From contig JAFZPP010000047.1 of assembly GCA_017550285.1 (NCBI GenBank), positions 57,209 to 121,208 on the forward strand: 64,000 bases of DNA, read 5' to 3'. This stretch comes from Oscillospiraceae bacterium (GTDB taxonomy: Bacteria > Bacillota > Clostridia > Oscillospirales > Ruminococcaceae). The number at the start of each line of letters is the position of its first letter. Position 1 is the stretch's first letter. Positions 50,644 to 59,134 of the stretch are shown here, piece by piece. The notes beneath the pieces are model-generated. The model saw only the letters and a program-made list of their open reading frames with translations, searched no databases and was not told where the DNA came from. A program made the translations under genes and the position numbers.

Positions 50644-53253
50644 TCATTCCTGAATATCAGGACTCGGCTTGGAGAAGTAATAGCCCTGCGAGAAGTCGAT
50701 CTTGAAATCAAGCAGCAGATCCTGAATCTCCTTGTTTTCGACGAATTCCGCGATGATGCGGATATTCTGATTGCTGAGCCGCTTCCAGCCGGAAATCAGT
50801 GCGATCAGGTTTGCAGACTGCTCGTCCACGCAGCATTTGCGGACAATCGAGCCGTCGATTTTCAGAAAATCGCAGTTGATCGAGGCGATGTGCTGCAAAT
50901 TGGAGAAGCCGCTGCCGAAATCGTCAATCGAAATCTGTGCGCCGAGATCGTGGATTGTATCGACAAAGCGGATCATCTCGTCATAATCGTCGATATCCTC
51001 ATTCTCCAGAATTTCAAAGACGAAGTTCTCCGGATGCTTGACCGTTGAGAGAAATTCGTGGATATACTCGGTCATTTCGTGATTTTTGATATCGCGGATC
51101 GAGAGATTGATGCTGACGCTCTGGTTTTCCATATCGCGGAATCTGCGGAATACCTTTTCGACCATGATGCGCGACATCGAATCATAGAGCAGACCGTAGG
51201 AGCGCGCGACCGGCAGAAAGCTGCCCGGATAGTAAATCTGTCCCTTTTCATCCTCGAGACGCATCAGCGATTCATAGTGATGCACTTTGTTCTCGCGGTT
51301 GTCATAGATGCCCTGATAATAGGGGATGACCTTGTCATGCGTAATGGCATAGTTGATGACGTTGACCATGTGGAATCGCTCGCGGATGCTGTCCTCGTCG
51401 AGCTGATCGACGCGCGCATTGCGGACAAGAAACTGCACATTTTTCTGCATCATGATCACTCTGGCTGCATAATAGGCAGGCATCAGATTTTCCGCCGTGC
51501 AGTCATCCAGTACGCAGAACATCGGCACCAGCGCGATGTATTCCTCTGTCGCTTCAAAGAGCTGACGCTGCAAAATCTCCATATTGCCTGCAAATTCCGG
51601 AAGCGAGACAATATAGGAAGGCGCCGCGACCGCAATATGCCACTGATTGATAATGTAAATCGCATAGCCCTTCTGCTTGGTGAAGCGCAGGCAGTTCAGG
51701 AGATAATTCTGGTAGGTGAGATTGATCATTTCCTTCGGGAAGACGGTCTCCATACCGGAAATATCAAAGACATTGATCATGCAGACGCGGTCGAAGCCCT
51801 TTGCCTGTATGTCCATATTCAGCGCAGCGGCATTCGGAATGTCATCGCTCTCCGAATAGAGCAGATTGCGCTCGCAGTCGCGGACGAAGCTGCGCAGTTC
51901 AGCCGCAACCGCGGAATCATCGGACTTTGAGAATTCCATTTCGATCTCGCAGAGATAATCCAGCAGCTCCTGATTGTCATCCGCGAGGGAATCCGTATGG
52001 GAGAAGGCATAGGGATTGAATGTCTGCACGGCTTCCTCCTCACCGATTGCCGCAACGGTAAAGGAGCAGTTTGCATAACAGTTTTTGCCGTTGATATGGA
52101 CAATTTCGCCGTCTGTGATGCATCCGCAGATATTCGTATCCTCATAGACCGAGAGCTCCCACTTGACGCAGCTTGCATAGAAGGTTGCGCGCGACATGCA
52201 GGAATAGCCGAAGAGGGTTTCCGCCTTTTCAAAGTTTTCGATATGGCGGAACATATCGCGGTTGTCAGCGACGATTTTCTTGTCATAGATAAAGGCTCTG
52301 CGAATCTGCTTGCCCTTCCGGACATTGTGATTCAGATTGATGACAGCCTGCTTTGCGTCGCGGTCGATTGCAGGATGTGCTGCATAAAACGCGGCATTGC
52401 AGGGCTCTGCTTCATCAAACTGCTCGCGGATACTGGTCTCTCCGGTGAACCGGAAGACAATCGGAATCTCCTGCGTATCCGCATAGAAATACGGGAAAAG
52501 ATTGGCAAGCTCCGGACGCTTTCTGACCTTTTCGCCGATGCCGCGCAGAAAATGCTCTGCGGCATCCTCGCCGTCAATGCTGAGAATGCGCGTGCCGAAG
52601 GTATCGGTAATCTCTGCGGTGCTGCCGATTGCCTGCGCACCGGTCGCGCAGGAGGCATAGCATTCCAGATTTTCGCCGCTGAACGATGCGACGAGCATGC
52701 CCTTGCTCATCCAGCCGTTTTCATTGAAGACAAAGCCGGTATTGTGATATTTGTTCGAGATGTATTCAGAGAGATTTGCAATGCCGCCGATCATCTTCAC
52801 GCCCGGCATGACATCATTGCATTTCTCGACAAAGCTGTAGACATCCAGATAGGGAACCGTCAGGAAGGTCAGGAGCAGCTCCGTATTGCTGTCCGTCACA
52901 GCATCGCGCACCTGCTCACAGAGCAGTTCGGGCGGAACGGGAACATCGTTTTTGTCAAAGGTCGGAATCATCTCTGTCCGGATATGACCGGAGGACATCT
53001 GTGTGACAGACACAACGCACTGATTCTGGCGCAGCTTGCCCCAGTTGATTACCGCCGAGGTGCTGGTTCCGAAAATATGTGCGCCGGGGACGAGTCCTGC
53101 GATATATTTCGCAAGATCGACTGCCTCCTCCTCCAGATGAATTGCCGTATGGATGCGGATGATAATATCACCCTTCTGCGGATTCAGCATGAGCTGCCGG
53201 AATGTTTCGGACAGACGTTTTTTTGAAATATACTGAAAATTCCAGGTAAACAT
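50644..53253 (-). CDS. FIST-domain EAL phosphodiesterase
   Basis: 869 residues, CGGAGG before ATG. FIST N and C domains (about 25-390: GLVPGAHIFGTSTSAVINWG, MPGVKMIGGIANLSEY, LFGYSCMSRATFYA) are a small-molecule sensor, thought to bind amino acids. A middle region without clear family is followed by an EAL domain (620-869): HYESLMRL (ESL for EAL, the metal-binding Glu kept), SINLSIRD, FEILENEDI, SIDDFGSGFSN, FLKIDGSIV, IIAEFVENKE, QGYYFSKP. All metal/catalytic residues I can place are present, so it should hydrolyse c-di-GMP. Cytoplasmic. Confidence 0.9.
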   Translation of the reverse strand: MFTWNFQYISKKRLSETFRQLMLNPQKGDIIIRIHTAIHLEEEAVDLAKYIAGLVPGAHIFGTSTSAVINWGKLRQNQCVVSVTQMSSGHIRTEMIPTFDKNDVPVPPELLCEQVRDAVTDSNTELLLTFLTVPYLDVYSFVEKCNDVMPGVKMIGGIANLSEYISNKYHNTGFVFNENGWMSKGMLVASFSGENLECYASCATGAQAIGSTAEITDTFGTRILSIDGEDAAEHFLRGIGEKVRKRPELANLFPYFYADTQEIPIVFRFTGETSIREQFDEAEPCNAAFYAAHPAIDRDAKQAVINLNHNVRKGKQIRRAFIYDKKIVADNRDMFRHIENFEKAETLFGYSCMSRATFYASCVKWELSVYEDTNICGCITDGEIVHINGKNCYANCSFTVAAIGEEEAVQTFNPYAFSHTDSLADDNQELLDYLCEIEMEFSKSDDSAVAAELRSFVRDCERNLLYSESDDIPNAAALNMDIQAKGFDRVCMINVFDISGMETVFPKEMINLTYQNYLLNCLRFTKQKGYAIYIINQWHIAVAAPSYIVSLPEFAGNMEILQRQLFEATEEYIALVPMFCVLDDCTAENLMPAYYAARVIMMQKNVQFLVRNARVDQLDEDSIRERFHMVNVINYAITHDKVIPYYQGIYDNRENKVHHYESLMRLEDEKGQIYYPGSFLPVARSYGLLYDSMSRIMVEKVFRRFRDMENQSVSINLSIRDIKNHEMTEYIHEFLSTVKHPENFVFEILENEDIDDYDEMIRFVDTIHDLGAQISIDDFGSGFSNLQHIASINCDFLKIDGSIVRKCCVDEQSANLIALISGWKRLSNQNIRIIAEFVENKEIQDLLLDFKIDFSQGYYFSKPSPDIQE

Positions 53254-53324
53254 ATAAGCCTCCGTTCAATGCGTGACCGTTCCCGCAGGCTGATTTTGTG
53301 GGACGGAGACAAGTCATATATATT

Positions 53325-53353
53325 ATTATAACACAAATTGCGATTTTTTTCAA
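53325..53353 (-). promoter_or_regulatory. Promoter of the FIST-EAL operon
   Basis: Minus strand: TTGAAA (53348-53353), 17 bp, TATAAT (53325-53330). Confidence 0.75.
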
Positions 53354-53512
53354 GAGATTTCAGACAATTTGTTAAAAATCAACTGATAAATTATGCCGAG
53401 CCTGCAAGCACTTTGTCAGGCAGAAACGGCACGGACGGCATAACAAATAAAAAAATATTTTGTATTGAAAATAGACAAAAACAATCGCGGAACAGAGTGC
53501 GCAGCGGATATG

Positions 53513-53576
53513 TGACATTTGTCATGAAGAATGTGATATCCGGCATCTTCCGCAGAAGCAGGATTTGCGGTATAAT
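53513..53576 (+). promoter_or_regulatory. Regulated promoter with TGACATTTGTCA operator (second copy)
   Basis: TGACATTTGTCA (53513-53524), 46 bp, TATAAT (53571-53576), with CGGCATCTTCCG at 53541-53552, 16 bp after the palindrome. Same blocks and spacings as the promoter at 32447-32510. Nothing else is recognisable in 53354-53512. Confidence 0.7.
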
Positions 53577-53618
53577 CATAGCAGAGTTCAGGAAATGAAC
53601 CGGAAAGGAGAAATTCTT

Positions 53619-53948
53619 ATGATGAAAAAATATTTTACTGCGGTGCCGCTGCCGCTGAGCATTGCGCTTTCTGCGATACTCGGTGCGGTCGGCTCGGGTG
53701 TTCTGATTCTTGCGCTGTTTGCGGGAGGGCTGATCGGGCTGACGCTGTTTCTGCTCGGCATGGCTGCCGCGGGATACGGTGCACACCGGCTGCTGTATCA
53801 TGTCTGCAAAAAGCGGAGCGGAATCGTGAAGGAAAAGCGGTACATTCCGCTGCGTGCTGCGGCGGTCGCAGGCGTATTTGTATATCTGTGCGGCTCGTTT
53901 TTCTGGGCGGATCCGGTCTGGGCGCTGATCAACGATTTCTGGTTCTGA
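53619..53948 (+). CDS. Small membrane protein (about 109 residues)
   Basis: AAAGGAG eight bases before ATG 53619. Three hydrophobic segments (PLPLSIALSAILGAVGSGVL, LFAGGLIGLTLFLLGMAAAG, AAAVAGVFVYLCGSFFW) with a basic loop (CKKRSGIVKEKRY) between the second and third. No family recognised. Driven by the same type of regulated promoter as the small membrane proteins at 31870-32403, which suggests a common stress or envelope regulon. Confidence 0.7.
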   Translation: MMKKYFTAVPLPLSIALSAILGAVGSGVLILALFAGGLIGLTLFLLGMAAAGYGAHRLLYHVCKKRSGIVKEKRYIPLRAAAVAGVFVYLCGSFFWADPVWALINDFWF

Positions 53949-53970
53949 TACACCGACCTTTTTTCATGAC

Positions 53971-54019
53971 AAAAGCAGAGCAGTTTCTCAAAAAAACGAG
54001 GAACTGCTCTGCTGCTTTT
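53971..54019 (+). terminator. Terminator
   Basis: AGCAGAGCAGTTTCTC pairs with GAGGAACTGCTCTGCT around an A-rich loop, then GCTTTT. The 54020-54235 stretch beyond it is pyrimidine-rich and holds no feature I can support. Confidence 0.8.
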
Positions 54020-54235
54020 ACAGACTGGAGTTTGAAATGATGTTCATTCGTATTGTTTTAGGCATTCGCTCTTTATCGTTTTTCCCTTGCGCTTCTTTTT
54101 CCGCATTCCCTATCCCCCTTGGGTTCCTGCCCTCGCATTCGCGCCCCGCGCCCAGCGGAAACTATGCTAGGATCAAAGAGAAAGAATGACGAAAATAATA
54201 CGAGATCAACACCCGCGGGTACAGCCGCTTCTGAA

Positions 54236-55597
54236 TTAAAGGAATATATATTTGAGAAGAAACAGAACGCCGAGCACATACATCACAGGGCTGATCTTCT
54301 TCGCCTTGCCCGTGCAGATATTGATGACAAGATAGGAGAGCACGCCGAGCGAAATACCCTCGGAGACACTGTAAAACAGCGGCATTGCAATGATGCAGAG
54401 ATATGCCGGAACCGTATCTGTCAGGTTATCGTCGCTGAATTTGATGCTCGTGATATTCGTGAACATCAGGAATCCGACGAGAATCAGCGCCGGTGCGGTT
54501 GCAAATGCAGGGATAGCCGTGAAGAGCGGCGCGAGGAACACCGAGGCAAGGAACAGCACGGCGGTTGTCACTGCGGTGAGACCGGTTCTGCCGCCTGCCG
54601 CAACGCCTGCGGAGGATTCCACGAAGGTTGAGGTCGTCGAAGTGCCGAGGACTGCGCCTGCGGAGGTCGCAATCGCATCGGCGAGCAGTGCCGGACGGAT
54701 GCCCGGGAGCTTGCCTTCCTGATCGAGCATATTCGCCTTGGCGCTGACGCCGATCAGCGTGCCGAGCGTATCAAACAGATCGACAAACAGAAATGCGAAT
54801 ACGATCACCGCAAAATTGAAGATGCCGGTTTCATGCAGATCAAAGCGGAAGCACTGTCCGAATGTCCTGCTGAGCGCGGTGAAATCGGTCATTGTAAATG
54901 TGGGAAACAGCGAATAGAAGCCTGCCGCCGGATCGGGTACGTAAATGCCGGTCAACTGGCAGAGCATGCCGAGCACCCATGTTCCGAGGATGCCGAGCAG
55001 AATTGAGCCCGGCACTTTTTTGATATAGAGGATTGCGGTCAGCAGCACGCCGATGACTGCAAGCAGCGCCTGAATGCCGCTGGTCGAAAAGCTCTCGCGG
55101 AAATTCACGAGCTTGACCAGCGTCGCGGAATCAACCGAAAGACCGGCATTCTGCAAGCCGATGAAGCAGATGAACAGTCCGATGCCGACCGAGACTGCGT
55201 GTTTCAGCGGCAGGGGAATGCAGTTGAAGAGCGCTTCGCGTGCTTTTGTCACCGAAAGTATGATGAAAATGATGCCCTCGACAAAGACTGCAAGCAGCGC
55301 CGTCTGCCATGTGACGCCCATGCCGAGCACGACCGTATAGGTGAAATAGGCGTTGAGTCCCATGCCCGCCGAGAGCGCAAACGGCAGATTCGCCATGAGT
55401 CCCATGCAGAGCGTTCCGAGGAAGGAGGCGAGACAGGTTGCAAGCAGAACAGCGGTTTTGTCCATGCCTGCTTCCGAAAGCACATTCGGATTGACGGCAA
55501 GGATATATGCCATTGTCATGAAGGTAGTCAGACCGGCAGCAAGCTCTGTTTTGACGGTTGTGCCGTGTGATTTCAGGTGAAACAGTTTTTCCAGCAT
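54236..55597 (-). CDS. NCS2-type purine permease (AzgA/PbuG group)
   Basis: 453 residues, about 13 membrane segments. Group marks: HGTTVKTELAAGLTTFMTMA, YILAVNPNVLSEAGMD, ALSAGMGLNAYFTYTV, FLFVDLFDTLGTLIGVS, and GAVLGTSTTSTFVESSAGVA, which places it among hypoxanthine/guanine/adenine transporters rather than uracil or xanthine ones. ATG preceded by AAAAGGAGTGA. The 60-nt leader is too short for a purine riboswitch and contains none. Confidence 0.92.
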   Translation of the reverse strand: MLEKLFHLKSHGTTVKTELAAGLTTFMTMAYILAVNPNVLSEAGMDKTAVLLATCLASFLGTLCMGLMANLPFALSAGMGLNAYFTYTVVLGMGVTWQTALLAVFVEGIIFIILSVTKAREALFNCIPLPLKHAVSVGIGLFICFIGLQNAGLSVDSATLVKLVNFRESFSTSGIQALLAVIGVLLTAILYIKKVPGSILLGILGTWVLGMLCQLTGIYVPDPAAGFYSLFPTFTMTDFTALSRTFGQCFRFDLHETGIFNFAVIVFAFLFVDLFDTLGTLIGVSAKANMLDQEGKLPGIRPALLADAIATSAGAVLGTSTTSTFVESSAGVAAGGRTGLTAVTTAVLFLASVFLAPLFTAIPAFATAPALILVGFLMFTNITSIKFSDDNLTDTVPAYLCIIAMPLFYSVSEGISLGVLSYLVINICTGKAKKISPVMYVLGVLFLLKYIFL

Positions 55598-55654
55598 GGA
55601 GACGTCACTCCTTTTTTTACGATTCGGCGCAGTGATTCCCGCGCACCTGCTTTC

Positions 55655-55683
55655 ATTATATCAGACTGCTCTCCCGATGTCAA
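55655..55683 (-). promoter_or_regulatory. Promoter of the purine permease gene
   Basis: Minus strand: TTGACA (55678-55683), 17 bp, TATAAT (55655-55660). Confidence 0.85.
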
Positions 55684-55731
55684 CAGGTATTCCTCTGTCT
55701 GCGCAGAAATATTTTCAAAGGCTTGCGGTTT

Positions 55732-55854
55732 CTTAGGGCGGAGCCCTAAGTCGCGCTCCGCAGAGCGCGAAATCCCCCATGCGTGCAAAGTGCCTGCGGG
55801 CTTGGGCGCTTGTAAGAGAAGCGCCCATTCCGTAACAGCATCCGCGCAGCGGAT
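55732..55854. repeat. Cluster of four short perfect palindromes
   Basis: CTTAGGG-CGGAG-CCCTAAG (55732-55750), TCGCGCTC-CGCA-GAGCGCGA (55751-55770), GGGCGCTT-7 nt-AAGCGCCC (55804-55826) and ATCCGC-GCA-GCGGAT (55840-55854) follow one another in a non-coding gap. A related TCCGC-GAA-GCGGA and GCGGC-GCA-GCCGC occur near 56928-56990. They look like REP-type repetitive elements. Confidence 0.7.
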
Positions 55855-55902
55855 ACCTATTTATAAAATTCCCGATTATCCACTCACTTCTATTTTCCTG
55901 TC

Positions 55903-55931
55903 TTGCGTTTTTATAAAAAGTGTGTTATAAT
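55903..55931 (+). promoter_or_regulatory. Promoter of the 55992 lipoprotein gene
   Basis: TTGCGT (55903-55908), 17 bp, TATAAT (55926-55931). Confidence 0.7.
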
Positions 55932-55991
55932 AGAGCGCGTGGTGCATAGTCATCAATCACGGAATGAAAATCAGAAGGAGAGATCGCATAA

Positions 55992-56870
55992 ATGAAAAAA
56001 GCAGTTTGTATCGCAGCGCTGACGTCGGTCATGCTCGGGCTTTCCGGCTGTACTGTCTACTTCGGCGATTCTGCCGCGAACATCAACATTGCAGACACGC
56101 CGTATACCGCAGAAACAGGCATCTCCGGAACCTCGTCAGCAGTGACGGAAACCGCTGCTGCATCCGCAGCACAGACCGCGGCGCAGACGACTGTCTCTGC
56201 CGCAGCAACCGCAGTACAGACAACTGCTGCGATCACCGCAACTTCCGCAGCAACCGCCGTGCCTGCGACAACTGCTCCGGCAGCCGCAACGGTACAGACA
56301 ACGCCTGCCGTGACCGCGGCAGCGACCGCAGAGACCGTTCCGGCAGAGAAAAAAGCAGTCTGGAAGACGCTCTATCAGGAAACGCTGATGAACTATAAAG
56401 AGCGCGATGATATTTCGTTTGATGCAAAATGGGATTTGCAGGACATTGATCAGGACGGCATTCCGGAGCTGCTGATCTCGCAGGGACCCTACCATGCATC
56501 CGGCGTCGAGATTTATTATTATGAAAACAACAGCGTGTCGCCGGTGCTGTTTGATGATGGGACACAGCTTTATATCGGCAGCTACGGCGAAACGCTGATC
56601 TGTCCGGAGGAGCATCTCTTCGGCTTTGAGGATATCCAGATGGGCTATCATACGGTCTCTATGAACAGATACGAACAGCACAGGCTGAAAGAAATCCTGC
56701 ATATGGTTGAGGATTCCGGCATGGTCGGTGATGAAAACGTGACCTATACCGTGGACGGTGCAACGGTGACGGAGGCAGTCTTTACAGAGAAGCTCAAGCT
56801 CTTCAACGGGAAGAAATGGAAGGCTGTCGGCGCAAAATACAGCCTTGACGATTTCTCTGCTCTGAACTGA
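55992..56870 (+). CDS. Lipoprotein with Ala/Thr-rich spacer
   Basis: 292 residues, AGAAGGAGAG before ATG. Lipobox GLSGC (Cys about 17). Residues 35-120 are an Ala/Thr spacer (TAAQTTVSAAATAVQTTAAI). The 170-residue C-terminal domain contains LQDIDQDGIPELLIS, an FG-GAP/EF-loop-like Ca-binding stretch typical of small secreted modules in ruminococci. Function unknown. Monocistronic, with its own promoter and terminator. Confidence 0.82.
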   Translation: MKKAVCIAALTSVMLGLSGCTVYFGDSAANINIADTPYTAETGISGTSSAVTETAAASAAQTAAQTTVSAAATAVQTTAAITATSAATAVPATTAPAAATVQTTPAVTAAATAETVPAEKKAVWKTLYQETLMNYKERDDISFDAKWDLQDIDQDGIPELLISQGPYHASGVEIYYYENNSVSPVLFDDGTQLYIGSYGETLICPEEHLFGFEDIQMGYHTVSMNRYEQHRLKEILHMVEDSGMVGDENVTYTVDGATVTEAVFTEKLKLFNGKKWKAVGAKYSLDDFSALN

Positions 56871-56880
56871 ATATGGCAGC

Positions 56881-56911
56881 AGCCTCGCCGGAACTGCGGT
56901 GAGGCTTTTTC
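56881..56911 (+). terminator. Terminator
   Basis: AGCCTCGCCG (56881-56890) pairs with the GCGGTGAGGCT arm (one wobble), then TTTTTC. Confidence 0.8.
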
Positions 56912-57033
56912 TTACTATTTCAACTCATCCGCGAAGCGGACACCGCCGTTTTTTTCACGCTTCACTATTTTCAAATCGCGGCGCAGCCGCACTGCAATTT
57001 CTCATTTCTCATTTCTAACTTAGTATGTTCTTC

Positions 57034-57062
57034 TTGCATTTTCGGCAATATTATGATATAAT
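57034..57062 (+). promoter_or_regulatory. Promoter of the GGDEF-EAL gene
   Basis: TTGCAT (57034-57039), 17 bp, TATAAT (57057-57062). Confidence 0.75.
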
Positions 57063-57113
57063 AAAAATATATCAGGAAATTTAGTATCTGCGGCAGAAAG
57101 GAGCTGAATCACA

Positions 57114-59093
57114 ATGAAGCACAGCAATTCTCCGCCGAAGAAGCGAAGCCTGAAAGACCTGCTCCGGTTCTTCTTCGGATTCAAGCGTTATCCGCCCTAT
57201 ATCGAAAACCGCCTGCGCGAAGCAGATGTGCGCAGCTGCATGTTCCTCTCCGCGGTTGTCGGCATGGTCGAGATCGGCATGATCATCCGGTCGATCGTCA
57301 AATTCGTGATCATCGAAGGAAAAATCAAAGACGCTGCATCGTTTTTTTCATATACATTCGACTTCTGGTGTCTGCTGGCAGGCTCTGCTGTCCTGTGCTT
57401 CTATTGCCGGATGTATCTGCGGAAGCAGCTCACGAATCTCGAAAAACACAGCAAGCTCCTGATATTTCTGTATTTCGCCTTTTCCATGCTGTTCGGCATC
57501 CGGACATCCGTCAACGATTTTTCGCACGGCAGAATGATCACCTGCTTCATGACGATCATGATGTTTGTCACGGTCATCTGCGTCTGGCGTCCGGTCTCGT
57601 CGCTGCTGCTGACACTGGTTTACGGCGCAGGGTTTGTCTGGATTCTGAATCATTATTCGTTTGACAGCGACGGCAGCCCGCTCCGGATGAATTCCGCCGA
57701 CCTGCTCAATTACATCACGTTTATTATCGTCATTGTCATTCTGGAAATGGCGGTCTTTATCCAGCGATACAGCGACGCGACAAAATCCTACCGCCTCGAC
57801 CAGAAATCGCAGACCGATGAGCTGACCGGCATTCCGAATATGCGCAAATTCGATGCGGATGCAAAGCAGTATGCCGCGAAATGTGCGGCGGAAAACAAAA
57901 CGCCGTTCTATCTGGTCTTTGACATCCTGAATTTCCACACCTTCAATGACCGCTTCGGCTATGAGGGCGGCGATGATCTGCTGATTCAGACGGGGCAGCG
58001 GATTGCTGCGGCATTTCCGGATGAACCGGCAGCAAGAGAATCCGGCGACTGCTTCTGTGTTCTGACAACGGCAGACGATTTCCTTGCGCGTGCAGAAAAA
58101 ATCCGCGACTGGATACGGGAAACCTATCCGGAGGAGACATATCTGAATGTGCGGCTCGGTGCATTCCGTTCGGAGCAGGCGGACCGCAGTGCGCGGTTTG
58201 CCGTTGACCGTGCACGGTATGCAGTGAAGCAGATCAAAACCGGCGAGCATTTTTTCTCGGAGTATGACGCCAAAATGAGCAGCGAATACAGCATGAAGCA
58301 GTATGTGCTGAACAATGTCGAACGGGCTGTGAAGGCAGGGCATATCAAGGTGTACTATCAGCCTGTTGTGCGGTCAGATGACGGCACGGTCTGCGGCTGT
58401 GAGGCACTGGCACGCTGGATCGACCCCGAGAAGGGCTTTATGTCTCCGGGCGTCTTTGTTCCGGTGCTCGAAGAGGGCAGACAGATTCACAAGCTCGATC
58501 TGTGCATCTACGAACAGGTATGCAGAGGCATCCGCGAGTGTCTTGACAGCGGCAAGCCTGCGCTGCCGGTTTCTTTGAATTTCTCCCGACTGGATTTTGA
58601 GCTGATGGATGCCGTCGGTGAGCTGGAGAAGCTCGTGCAGCAATATGACATCCCGAAGGAATATCTGCATGTGGAGATCACCGAAAGCGCCCTGACAAAC
58701 GATGTGGACGGACTGAAAAAAGCAATCGGCGTGCTGCATGAGAAGGGCTATCTGGTCTGGCTGGATGATTTCGGCGCCGGATATTCCTCGCTCAATGTCC
58801 TGAAGGATTTTCAGTTTGATCTGCTCAAGCTCGATATGGAATTTCTGCGCGGATTTCACGATAACAAAAATGCGCGGAAGATTGTTGAGACAATCATTGC
58901 GCTGGCGGACAAGCTCGATATGAAAACGCTCGCTGAGGGCGTTGAAACGGAGGAGGTTGCGCGGTTTCTGCGGGAGGCAGGCTGCGGCAGACAGCAGGGT
59001 TACTTCTACGGCAAGCCGATGCCCTATGAGGAAATCCTTGCAAAGCTCGGGGACGGCTCCTTCCGTCTTGCAGCAGGAATTCCGGAAGAATAA
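57114..59093 (+). CDS. Membrane GGDEF-EAL c-di-GMP protein with degenerate GGDEF
   Basis: 659 residues, AAAGGAG ten bases before ATG. Five or six membrane helices in residues 40-220. GGDEF domain (225-395): TDELTGIPNMRKFD and FDILNFHTFNDRFGYEGGDD are recognisable, but the signature reads GGDDL instead of GGDEF, so cyclase activity is doubtful. EAL domain (405-650) looks fully active: CEALARW, LNFSRLD, VEITESAL, WLDDFGAGYSSLN, LLKLDMEFL, LAEGVETEE, QGYFYGKP. Expected role: membrane phosphodiesterase with a possibly GTP-sensing GGDEF. Confidence 0.9.
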   Translation: MKHSNSPPKKRSLKDLLRFFFGFKRYPPYIENRLREADVRSCMFLSAVVGMVEIGMIIRSIVKFVIIEGKIKDAASFFSYTFDFWCLLAGSAVLCFYCRMYLRKQLTNLEKHSKLLIFLYFAFSMLFGIRTSVNDFSHGRMITCFMTIMMFVTVICVWRPVSSLLLTLVYGAGFVWILNHYSFDSDGSPLRMNSADLLNYITFIIVIVILEMAVFIQRYSDATKSYRLDQKSQTDELTGIPNMRKFDADAKQYAAKCAAENKTPFYLVFDILNFHTFNDRFGYEGGDDLLIQTGQRIAAAFPDEPAARESGDCFCVLTTADDFLARAEKIRDWIRETYPEETYLNVRLGAFRSEQADRSARFAVDRARYAVKQIKTGEHFFSEYDAKMSSEYSMKQYVLNNVERAVKAGHIKVYYQPVVRSDDGTVCGCEALARWIDPEKGFMSPGVFVPVLEEGRQIHKLDLCIYEQVCRGIRECLDSGKPALPVSLNFSRLDFELMDAVGELEKLVQQYDIPKEYLHVEITESALTNDVDGLKKAIGVLHEKGYLVWLDDFGAGYSSLNVLKDFQFDLLKLDMEFLRGFHDNKNARKIVETIIALADKLDMKTLAEGVETEEVARFLREAGCGRQQGYFYGKPMPYEEILAKLGDGSFRLAAGIPEE

Positions 59094-59099
59094 AAGATC

Positions 59100-59134
59100 A
59101 GCCCTGCGCGCTGTGGAAGCGTGCAGGGCTTTTG
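59100..59134 (+). terminator. Terminator
   Basis: AGCCCTGC (59100-59107) pairs with GCAGGGCT (59123-59130), then TTTGTT. It ends immediately before the stop codon of the convergent CotH gene. Confidence 0.85.

Noticed and set aside
54020..54235. Possible gene in the gap between the small membrane protein and the purine permease
   Set aside because: Frames on both strands are short, without ribosome sites or recognisable protein character.
55598..55683. Purine riboswitch in front of the purine permease
   Set aside because: The leader is only about 60 nt and lacks the conserved junction sequence of that aptamer.
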